From: CAVYYW01 sp963772845
Lineage (GTDB): Bacteria > Bacillota > Bacilli > Bacillales > Sporolactobacillaceae
Direction of reading: 5' to 3'
DNA: 6,781 nt
Assembly (NCBI GenBank): GCA_963772845.1
Contig: CAVYYW010000040.1
Coordinates: forward strand, 1-6,781
Positions within the stretch are counted from its first letter, which is position 1. Each line of letters starts with the position of its first letter. This document shows, one piece after another, positions 1-5,007 of the stretch. The translations under genes and the position numbers were made by a program. The notes under the pieces were generated by a model. It did not search any database. It was not told the DNA's origin and saw only the letters and a program-made list of their open reading frames with translations.

Positions 1-87
1 CGGGATTAAGGCAGTAAATACCGATCGCTCTGGCAACTGAAAAAGTCCCCCGGCGATATAGTGGTTGTTGATCTCCGCTTTAGGCTG

Positions 88-195
88 CTCGCTTTCCGCG
101 GTCACGGCCTCAGCTAATTTTGGCGCTGTTTCTTTGTGTGCCAAAGTGGATCTTTGGACGCGTGTTATTCCCGTTGGAGTCCCGCACCTTTCGCT
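88..195 (-). repeat. Intergenic repeat, A block, copy 1 (minus orientation)
   Basis: Read on the minus strand, this stretch matches the A blocks at 4711-4790 and 4874-4951. It shares the ACACGCGTCC start, the AGATCCACTTTGG arm, the GCCAAA return arm, TAGCTGAGGCCGTG and the closing GCGGAAAGCGAG. The hairpin TTTGGC/GCCAAA is kept. The family resembles short non-coding repeats common between Bacillaceae genes; that resemblance is from memory, while the match among copies is visible here. Short reading frames across it are by-products of the repeat. Confidence 0.8.
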
Positions 196-209
196 TCAAT
201 TAACGCGGT

Positions 210-341
210 TCCCTTTAGAAGACATTTATAGCTATAAATATTCAGCGACCATCAGTTAGTTAATCACGTGGTGTCTCGAATTTTCCAACAGCACAGCCGA
301 ATGAATGTGGGGAGCCTCTAAGTGGATTTTTTTCAGTGGCC
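210..341 (-). repeat. Intergenic repeat, B block, left copy
   Basis: The reverse complement aligns imperfectly, by eye roughly two thirds identical with small gaps, with 4421-4552. Shared landmarks in order are AAAAA-TCCACT, GGAAAATT-GAG, TGATGG, an A/T-rich ATA-TATAGC patch and TGTCTTCTA/TGACTTCTA. I see no coding sequence in it. It appears to be a decayed member of the composite repeat that includes the neighbouring A and C blocks. Confidence 0.6.
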
Positions 342-345
342 CCTC

Positions 346-440
346 GCTGATCCTGCAGAACTTGAAACAGCATCCTAGAATCCACACCGCACGAAGAAAA
401 TGCGGATGCAATACTTTGAAAGCGGAAATACTCTCGCTTT
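346..440 (-). repeat. Intergenic repeat, C block, left copy
   Basis: The reverse complement aligns without gaps over about 95 bp with 4783-4877, with about 16 differences counted by eye. It starts at AAAGCGAG, runs through TATTTCCGCTTTCAA and ends near TTTCAAG...CAGC. A small hairpin CCGCA/TGCGG (386-390 with 400-404) recurs at 4655-4673, and in the third copy as CCGCA/TGTGG, which still pairs with a G-U wobble. Confidence 0.8.
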
Positions 441-479
441 TCGCAGGGCTTGAAATTATAATTTCCATCATTTTACTTC

Positions 480-622
480 AGCACATAAAACTCAAATTCG
501 GCGCATAAATCACTGATTTTGGCGCATAAAACTCAAATTCGGCGCATAAATCACTGATTTTGGCGCATAAAACTTAAATTCGGCACATAAACGATTGATT
601 TTGGCACATAAAACTAAAATTA
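480..622 (+). repeat. 41-bp tandem array of alternating 20/21-bp half-units
   Basis: Seven half-units begin at 480, 500, 521, 541, 562, 582 and 603, each with the core GGCRCATAAA (the first base is A at 480). They alternate between a 20-bp form ending ACTCAAATTC and a 21-bp form ending TCACTGATTTT, giving an exact 41-bp period. A degenerate eighth unit may follow at 624-644. The 21-bp units at 500 and 541 contain the 13-bp palindrome AAATCA-C-TGATTT (507-519 and 548-560). The array lies about 170 bp upstream of the first gene. There are no spacers, so it is not a CRISPR array. Confidence 0.93.
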
Positions 623-783
623 TGATGAGTAAACTAAGAATTTTGATGCGCCAAACCCTGTATGAAAGGTTGAACACTCTATTTTTCATCTAAACGTGCA
701 CTATAAATGGCTTTTTTCATGAATATTAATTAAAAAGAGGAAATATAGCCACTATTAGAGAAACAATTGATTAAGAACAGGCG
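623..783. other. Leader region upstream of the five-gene operon
   Basis: No gene is visible in this AT-rich stretch. It must hold the operon promoter if the operon has its own. TTGAAC at 670-675 could be a -35 box, but the possible -10 boxes (TAAACG at 691, TATAAA at 702) are at poor spacing (15 and 26 bp), so I do not call a promoter. An SD-like AAGAGG at 735-740 has no start codon at a useful distance. Confidence 0.4.
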
Positions 784-792
784 GTGCCGATG

Positions 793-1389
793 ATGTTAAG
801 AACAGAAGCAGACATTATTAAGCATGTAAAAAACGATCAATGGATGATGAAGATTTTGGCGGCAGCGGCTTCCCTGGATTTACCTGACTGGTGGGTATGT
901 GCGGGATTTGTCCGCTCGAAAATATGGGACACCATGCACAATTTCTCTGAAAGAACGTCTTTGCAGGACATCGACGTTATTTACTTTGATCCGTCTAATA
1001 CTGATGAATCTGAAGAAAAAATTATGGAAGATAACCTGTGGAACGTGCTGCCAGATGTCCCTTGGTCAGTCAAAAATGAGGCAAGAATGCATCTTGTAAA
1101 TAATGTTCCTGCTTACACGTCTTCCGAGGATGCGATCTCCCAATTTCCTGAGACGGTAACAGCACTTGGGCTAAAGCTTGATGAACAAGAGAAGCTCATG
1201 TTAACCGCGCCTCATGGAATACAGGATGTGCTGCAGATGAAAGTAAGACCGACACCGAATTTTGAAAAGGGCAAAGGGCTTGAAGCCATTTATGAAGAAC
1301 GGATGATTAAAAAGAACTGGCAGGCGGTTTGGCCAAAAGTAAAAATCGAATCTATTAAAATTACAAAAGAAAAGGGAGTTTTTAAATGA
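793..1389 (+). CDS. DUF925-type nucleotidyltransferase family protein
   Basis: The 198-residue product resembles the DUF925/NTP_transf_6 group of the nucleotidyltransferase fold. Residues 37-46 carry the A-G-F-V-R-S-K-I-W-D block (nucleotide-binding part). Residues 59-66 read D-I-D-V-I-Y-F-D, where the D-x-D pair is the expected metal-binding site. P-E-T-V-T-A-L-G (119-126) and the C-terminal W-P-K-V-K-I also fit the family, whose substrate is not established. Three starts are possible: GTG 784, ATG 790 and ATG 793. AGGCGGTG at 779-786 is a near-consensus ribosome binding site. Its 6-nt spacing favours 793; it overlaps the GTG and lies only 3 nt from 790. This is the first gene of a tight operon, and its TGA overlaps the next ATG by 4 bp (ATGA), indicating translational coupling. 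The family call is firm; transfer activity is inferred. Confidence 0.88.
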   Translation: MLRTEADIIKHVKNDQWMMKILAAAASLDLPDWWVCAGFVRSKIWDTMHNFSERTSLQDIDVIYFDPSNTDESEEKIMEDNLWNVLPDVPWSVKNEARMHLVNNVPAYTSSEDAISQFPETVTALGLKLDEQEKLMLTAPHGIQDVLQMKVRPTPNFEKGKGLEAIYEERMIKKNWQAVWPKVKIESIKITKEKGVFK

Positions 1390-1943
1390 ACCAAGCATTA
1401 CTCGTCATTGATGCACAGCAGAGTTTGATTGATGGAAGCGCAACGGAAAAACCGGTCTTTGCAAAAGAACAACTGATCGAAAATATTAACCGAATGGTCA
1501 AAAAAGCAACGAATGAAAACATACCGATTGTGTTTGTCCGCGATTTAGACGTTGCAGAGGGAGAAGGAGAAGGGTTTCAGGTACATAGAGACATCAATGT
1601 ACCAGCTTCAGCAGAAATTATTGATAAAAAATCGACAAGCGCTTTTCATAAAACAACATTACTAAACTTTTTGAAAAACAAAGAAGTTGGGCATGTGGTG
1701 ATTATGGGCTGCGCAACGGGCTATTGTATCGACACCGCAGTCAGAGCAGCCACGGTTAATCAGTTTGATGTGACCTTGGTCAAAGAAGGTCATTCGACTG
1801 CAGATTCCGAGGTCTTATCTGGCGAACAAATCATCAATCATCATAATGACATCCTTCATGGGCATTATAACGTTGACAATTTCTGTATGGTGAGAAGTGT
1901 GGAGGAAGATCTGTTTAAACCGCCTCATGATACCCATCGCTAA
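1386..1943 (+). CDS. Isochorismatase-like cysteine hydrolase
   Basis: This 185-residue protein is a full-length single-domain member of the isochorismatase-like hydrolases, which also include nicotinamidase. Known members attack amide-type bonds using an Asp-Lys-Cys triad. All three are visible: D9 in A-L-L-V-I-D-A-Q, K81 or K82 just before S-T-S-A-F, and C114 in G-C-A-T-G-Y-C-I-D-T-A-V-R. The G-C-A-T-G segment before the cysteine is where family members carry the structural cis-peptide. No signal peptide is seen, so it is cytoplasmic. AAAGGGAG at 1371-1378 lies 7 nt before the ATG, which overlaps the upstream stop. The substrate cannot be named: the sequence does not show a nicotinamidase-type metal site clearly enough to call pncA, and no siderophore genes are nearby to support true isochorismatase activity. 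Confidence 0.92.
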   Translation: MNQALLVIDAQQSLIDGSATEKPVFAKEQLIENINRMVKKATNENIPIVFVRDLDVAEGEGEGFQVHRDINVPASAEIIDKKSTSAFHKTTLLNFLKNKEVGHVVIMGCATGYCIDTAVRAATVNQFDVTLVKEGHSTADSEVLSGEQIINHHNDILHGHYNVDNFCMVRSVEEDLFKPPHDTHR

Positions 1944-1944
1944 A

Positions 1945-2433
1945 ATGGATTTTAAAATCAAAAAGGCAGCTGCTGAAGACAGACAGGTGCTTGACAATCT
2001 CATGCAATATTACGTTTACGATTTCTCAGAGTTTCTGGATTTTCACGTTAATCAGAGTGGCCGTTTTGGGGACTATCCACTGGATAACTACTGGCTTAAA
2101 AAGACGCATTTTCCTTATTTGCTTGAGGTTAATGGCTCATATGCCGGATTCGCCTTAGTGAACTTTAAAGAGTCAGAAGACAAGGCATATTTCACCATTG
2201 CGGAATTTTTTATTATGAAGAAATACCGAAAGAACGGATTTGGAAAAGCGGCGGCTTATCAAATTTTTAATCGATTCCGTGGGGAGTGGGAAATTCTTCA
2301 GGTCGAGAAAAACATTCCTGCCCAGGCTTTTTGGCGAAAGGTCGTTGGTGAGTACACAAACGGCGGTTACACAGAGCGGACGAACGAAAATGGAAGCAAA
2401 ATTCAGGAGTTTAATAATTTACTTAAAGAGTAA
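1945..2433 (+). CDS. GNAT family N-acetyltransferase (first of operon)
   Basis: This 162-residue protein would move an acetyl group from acetyl-CoA to an unidentified acceptor. The acetyl-CoA pyrophosphate loop is R95-K-N-G-F-G-K-A102, preceded by the strand A-E-F-F-I-M-K-K-Y. The later part, with Q119-V-E-K-N-I-P-A-Q-A-F-W-R-K, corresponds to the motif B helix region. The N terminus (M-D-F-K-I-K-K-A) looks like a normal GNAT beginning. ATG 1945 lies one base after the stop of the upstream hydrolase and has no Shine-Dalgarno sequence, so reinitiation by terminating ribosomes is likely. In-frame alternatives at GTG 1897 and ATG 1927 would add residues unlike a GNAT start and overlap the hydrolase. 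The GGAGG at 1901-1905 is too far (21 nt) from ATG 1927. The fold is confident; the substrate is unknown. Confidence 0.88.
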   Translation: MDFKIKKAAAEDRQVLDNLMQYYVYDFSEFLDFHVNQSGRFGDYPLDNYWLKKTHFPYLLEVNGSYAGFALVNFKESEDKAYFTIAEFFIMKKYRKNGFGKAAAYQIFNRFRGEWEILQVEKNIPAQAFWRKVVGEYTNGGYTERTNENGSKIQEFNNLLKE

Positions 2434-2445
2434 GGGGGCCAAGCA

Positions 2446-2796
2446 ATGAATCCTGTATTAAATCAAATAGGGACAGTCTTTATACCTGTTTCAGATATTG
2501 AAAAGGCAAGAGGTTGGTATTGCGATTTGCTGGGTGTACCTTCAGAAGGTGAAATCCTTTTCGGACACCTGTATGTGCTCCCGATGGATGGGGCTGGAAT
2601 CGTCCTTGACAGTAAAATTTATTCTGAAGAATCAACATTTAAGGTACCGGCGTTCCATTTCAATACAACGGACATTCAACAAGCTTACGAGTTTATGAAG
2701 TCAATAGATGCCGAACTGACCACTGGGATCGAAAACGAGCACTGGTTCAATTTCAAGGACCCGGATGGAAATCATCTGATGGTGTGCAAGTGCTGA
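2446..2796 (+). CDS. VOC-fold (glyoxalase/bleomycin-resistance-like) protein
   Basis: This 116-residue single VOC domain has two beta-alpha-beta-beta-beta halves. The first is marked by F12-I-P-V-S-D-I-E-K-A-R-G-W-Y25, then D-L-L-G-V-P. The second runs from F70-H-F-N-T-T-D76 to the closing F-K-D-P-D-G-N-H (103-110). In metal-dependent relatives the ligands would fall near T10, A69 and M112, and none of these is a ligand. This copy is therefore probably a binding protein or a non-classical enzyme rather than a glyoxalase. H71, H110, C114 and C116 are other polar candidates. AAGGGGG at 2432-2438 overlaps the upstream stop and lies 7 nt before the ATG, so the gene follows its neighbour after only 12 nt in the same operon. 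VOC proteins of this size usually act as dimers. Confidence 0.9.
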   Translation: MNPVLNQIGTVFIPVSDIEKARGWYCDLLGVPSEGEILFGHLYVLPMDGAGIVLDSKIYSEESTFKVPAFHFNTTDIQQAYEFMKSIDAELTTGIENEHWFNFKDPDGNHLMVCKC

Positions 2797-2816
2797 GAGG
2801 AAAGAAGAGGATTTGA

Positions 2817-3287
2817 ATGAACACATATTTTCATCCAATGTCTCAAGAAGAAGCGGACCTGATTGTGCAATGGCATTATGAGCCTCCGTATGACTTTTAT
2901 GACGCAGAAAGCGATAAGGAGGACATGGAAGAATTGCTTAACTTCAAGGAAGATAAAGAGACCTCCTATTATACTTTGCATAAAGACGGTGAATTGAAGG
3001 GTTTCTTTTCATTTACAAAAAAGGACGCCGTCAAAATTGATGTGGGACTGGGTCTGAATCCTACTATGACAGGCAGAGGCCAGGGACTGGCGTTTGTCCT
3101 GGCAGGTATGGAACTGGCAAAGGAAATATTTGACCCAGCAGCGTTAACACTGTCGGTAGCGACCTTTAACAAGCGGGCAATTAAGGTTTACGAAAGAGCC
3201 GGTTTTCAGAAGGTGAGACGATTTATGCAGGAAACGAATGGCTCCAGCTACGAATTCGTGGAGATGGAGAAGGAGTGCCTGTCATAA
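2817..3287 (+). CDS. GNAT family N-acetyltransferase (last of operon)
   Basis: This 156-residue GNAT protein begins with the W19-H-Y-E-P-P-Y-D-F-Y28 block, a feature I associate with a Bacillus-type GNAT subfamily of unknown substrate. The core strand V76-G-L-G-L-N-P leads into the acetyl-CoA loop T-G-R-G-Q-G-L-A (85-92). Motif B is N118-K-R-A-I-K-V-Y-E-R-A-G-F130, with Y125 at the position often used as general acid in GNAT enzymes. AGAGG at 2806-2810 sits 6 nt before the ATG. The gene starts 20 nt after the VOC gene and is the last in the operon, since a strong terminator begins 29 nt after its stop. A RimI-like protein-modifying role or a resistance-type small-molecule role are both possible; the sequence does not decide. 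Confidence 0.9.
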   Translation: MNTYFHPMSQEEADLIVQWHYEPPYDFYDAESDKEDMEELLNFKEDKETSYYTLHKDGELKGFFSFTKKDAVKIDVGLGLNPTMTGRGQGLAFVLAGMELAKEIFDPAALTLSVATFNKRAIKVYERAGFQKVRRFMQETNGSSYEFVEMEKECLS

Positions 3288-3316
3288 GAAAACAGTCTTC
3301 ATGATAGAAACCTTTG

Positions 3317-3345
3317 AAAGGAAGCTGTGGCTTCCTTTTTCTTTA
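3317..3345 (+). terminator. Rho-independent terminator of the five-gene operon
   Basis: AAAGGAAGC (3317-3325) pairs perfectly with GCTTCCTTT (3330-3338) around a TGTG loop, and a T-rich tail continues to about 3345. It lies 29 nt after the stop of the last operon gene. Confidence 0.93.
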
Positions 3346-3387
3346 TTTAATACAGTATAAATTACCAGAATCATGGACGTAAGGTGT

Positions 3388-3403
3388 CCAACTGAAAAAA
3401 GTC
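3388..3403 (+). repeat. Short intergenic motif CCAACTGAAAAAAGTC
   Basis: This motif recurs at 35-47 in the same orientation, and as the reverse complement at 325-340 and about 5978-5993, always between genes and mostly within the composite repeats. Here it stands between the operon terminator and the hydrolase gene, so it may be a fragment of a repeat whose remainder has decayed. Confidence 0.55.
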
Positions 3404-3435
3404 AGCAAGATAAATAGAAAAGAGGCAAAAAAGCG

Positions 3436-3504
3436 ATGCTCCATTTCAAGAATCGCCAATTACAGTTTTTCAAAGTGCATTATATAAAACAACCTCAGCG
3501 GTGA
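3436..3504 (+). other. Disrupted 5' end (or 22-codon leader frame) of the metallo-hydrolase gene
   Basis: ATG 3436 is preceded by AGAGG (3421-3425, 10 nt away) and opens a 22-codon frame ending at TGA 3502-3504. The frame of the downstream hydrolase stays open back to 3414 and reads S-P-I-T-V-F-Q-S-A-L-Y-K-T-T-S-A just before GTG 3501. That looks like the first strand of this hydrolase family. No ATG, GTG or TTG occurs in that frame upstream of 3501; an ATT at 3459 is the only rare possibility. One missing base between 3439 and 3443 would join ATG 3436 to this frame. It is either a frameshift (real or a sequencing error) or a leader frame coupled to GTG 3501, since its TGA overlaps that GTG (GTGA). 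Confidence 0.6.
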
Positions 3505-4259
3505 TCGAAACGAATGATCTCGTTCTGGTGACCGATCCGAACTGGCTGCCGAAAGAGATTGAGGCGATCAAAACTTTCGTGGATAAAGTAAAAAAGGATC
3601 GCCCTGTTTATCTGCTTTTTACCCATTCAGATTACGACCATATTCTCGGATATCGAGCATTTCCAGAAGCAAAGGTCATTGCCAGTAAAACTTTTATAGA
3701 AAACTCTTATAAAGATTATATTCTAAAACAAATCCGGGATTTTGATGATAAGTATTATCTGGAACGAAATTATGAGATCGCATACCCAGAAGCTGACGTT
3801 ATTGTGGAAAAAGACGGACAGGTTCTAACCATCGGTGAGACCGAATTGACATTCTACCTCGCACCGGGCCACACTCCGGATGGGATATTTTCAATTATAG
3901 AATCCGAGGGAATCTGGATCGCCGGTGACTATCTATCAGACATCGAGTTCCCGTTTATCTATGACAGCAGCTTCGCCTATGAAGACACGATGCTAAAGGC
4001 CGCCGCTATTCTTAATGATCATCCGATAAAGCTTCTTGTGCCGGGACATGGCGATGTCACTGAATCTCGTGAAGAAATACGGATACGGCTTAATGACTCA
4101 TTAAATTATATTCGGGAGCTCAGGACCGCTATGAAAAATGAAGATCAAGAAACGATAGACAGTCTGTTCAAAAGCAGGCCATATCGAGACGGTATGAAGC
4201 CAGCCCATGATGATAATCAAAAGCTGATGGAAAGAGAGCGGCATAATGAACAACCATAG
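3501..4259 (+). CDS. Metallo-beta-lactamase-fold hydrolase, 5' end probably frameshifted
   Basis: From GTG 3501 the product has 252 residues. The metal-site motifs are in order: H42-S-D44-Y-D46-H47, then P-G-H124-T-P-D-G, A-G-D143-Y-L-S-D, and P-G-H183-G-D-V. The first motif has Asp where classical members have the second His (H-x-D-x-D-H). Other metal ligands are intact, so a dinuclear hydrolase is plausible; the substrate is unknown. No signal peptide is seen. GTG 3501 is the only standard start in frame but has no ribosome binding site, and family-like sequence (T-V-F-Q-S-A-L-Y) continues upstream of it. The true protein was probably about 20-22 residues longer, starting at ATG 3436 before a one-base loss. 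If the lesion is real, the first beta-strand is missing and activity is doubtful. The gene stands alone, with a terminator before it and repeats after it. Confidence 0.82.
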   Translation: MIETNDLVLVTDPNWLPKEIEAIKTFVDKVKKDRPVYLLFTHSDYDHILGYRAFPEAKVIASKTFIENSYKDYILKQIRDFDDKYYLERNYEIAYPEADVIVEKDGQVLTIGETELTFYLAPGHTPDGIFSIIESEGIWIAGDYLSDIEFPFIYDSSFAYEDTMLKAAAILNDHPIKLLVPGHGDVTESREEIRIRLNDSLNYIRELRTAMKNEDQETIDSLFKSRPYRDGMKPAHDDNQKLMERERHNEQP

Positions 4260-4390
4260 GATATTTCCTCTAGATTGTAAGACGAGCAGATCAGCTTCAC
4301 CTTCAAGAAGGCCGTTTATGTCCTGTAGGATTAGCGCTACAGATGCCCTGGATTTTTAAAGATTGAGTTGCTTTGCTACCGGCTTAGCTA

Positions 4391-4552
4391 CAGGGAAGTA
4401 CGAGACGCCAGCCATTGAGAGGCAGCTTAAAAAGTCCACTCAAAGGTTTTCCGCGAGCACTAGGGCGAGCTGCTGGAAAATTTGAGTCGTCAATTGATCA
4501 GTTGATGGCCAATAAATAGCCATAGCCACAATGACTTCTATAGTGCACCACA
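4391..4552 (+). repeat. Intergenic repeat, degenerate 5' end plus B block, right copy
   Basis: CAGGGAAGTACGAGACGCC at 4391-4409 resembles the start of the repeat at 5893-5911 (ACGGGAAGTGCGAGACGCC). The following 4421-4552 aligns imperfectly with the reverse complement of 210-341. Short open stretches such as that around 4468-4497 contain in-frame stops and match no protein I recognise. The adjoining 4260-4390 shows no gene and no clear terminator for the hydrolase. Confidence 0.6.
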
Positions 4553-4650
4553 GGCAACAAACATTTTGATTGAGGCGTAAGGTGTGAGACTCCTTGAAAA
4601 TGCGCAAGCCCAGAATTGAAGGCTAGAAATACCCGAGACTCCTCGAAAAT

Positions 4651-4790
4651 GCATCCGCATTTTCATCGTGCGGTGCGAATTCGAGAAGGGTGTTTCAAGT
4701 CCTGCGGAATCAGCACGCGTCCGAAGATCCACTTTGGTGCACAAAGAGACCACACCAAAGTTAGCTGAGGCCGTGCCCGTGGAAAGCGAG
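4651..4790 (+). repeat. Intergenic repeat, C+A blocks, first tandem copy
   Basis: This is the first unit of a tandem duplication with a 163-bp period (the second starts at 4814). It contains the CCGCA/TGCGG hairpin (4655-4673), TTTCAAGTCCTGCGGAA, and the A block with a perfect 9-bp stem ACTTTGGTG (4731-4739) / CACCAAAGT (4753-4761). An outer pairing GCACG (4713-4717) / CGTGC (4772-4776) encloses that stem. GCGGAA (4704-4709) and TTCCGC (4796-4801) could close a still larger structure. Overlapping reading frames on both strands are products of the repeat, not genes. Confidence 0.85.
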
Positions 4791-4813
4791 GGTATTTCCG
4801 CTTTCAATGAATT

Positions 4814-4951
4814 GCAACCGCATCTTCTTCGTGTGGTGAGGATTCAAGGTGGCAGTTTCAAGTCCTACGGAAACAGCACGCGTCCGAAGATCCACTTTGG
4901 CACAAAGAGCCCACGCCAAAGTTAACTGTGGCTGTGTCCGTGGCAAGCGAG
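4814..4951 (+). repeat. Intergenic repeat, C+A blocks, second tandem copy
   Basis: This second unit is aligned with 4651-4790 apart from a 2-bp difference in the hairpin arm. Its stem is ACTTTGGC (4894-4901) / GCCAAAGT (4915-4922). Relative to the first copy, the base pair after TTTGG has changed on both sides (T-A to C-G), which keeps pairing. It ends 56 bp before the ATG of the DUF2785 gene, so it lies in that gene's upstream region. Confidence 0.85.
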
Positions 4952-5007
4952 AACTTCCCAAAGCCCGTCCCGAATGCCTTTTAATATAAAACCTAAGGAG
5001 ATAATAA

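Noticed and set aside
65..508. Short reading frames on both strands that could be read as small proteins
   Set aside because: They lie within the repeat blocks, have no convincing ribosome binding site, and similar spurious peptides arise from every copy of the repeat.
480..622. CRISPR array
   Set aside because: Units are contiguous with no unique spacers, the half-units are 20-21 bp, and no cas gene is present.
3356..3361. TATAAA as -10 box for the metallo-hydrolase gene
   Set aside because: No -35 box at proper spacing; the preceding bases are the T tail of the terminator.
4320..4345. CTGTAG...CTACAG inverted repeat as an operator or terminator
   Set aside because: Six-base arms with an 8-base loop, no T tail and no adjoining promoter; too weak to call.
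4460..4500. Remnant of a recombinase or transposase gene
   Set aside because: The frame has stops close by on each side and the DNA aligns with the non-coding B block on the left side of the window.
4538..4961. Three overlapping frames of 66-89 codons on both strands
   Set aside because: All are made from the tandem C+A repeat; the same peptide pieces recur in each copy, so they reflect DNA repetition and not coding.
4983..4990. -10 box TAATAT/TATAAA just before the DUF2785 gene
   Set aside because: Transcription would start inside or next to the ribosome binding site and no -35 box is found at 16-18 bp.
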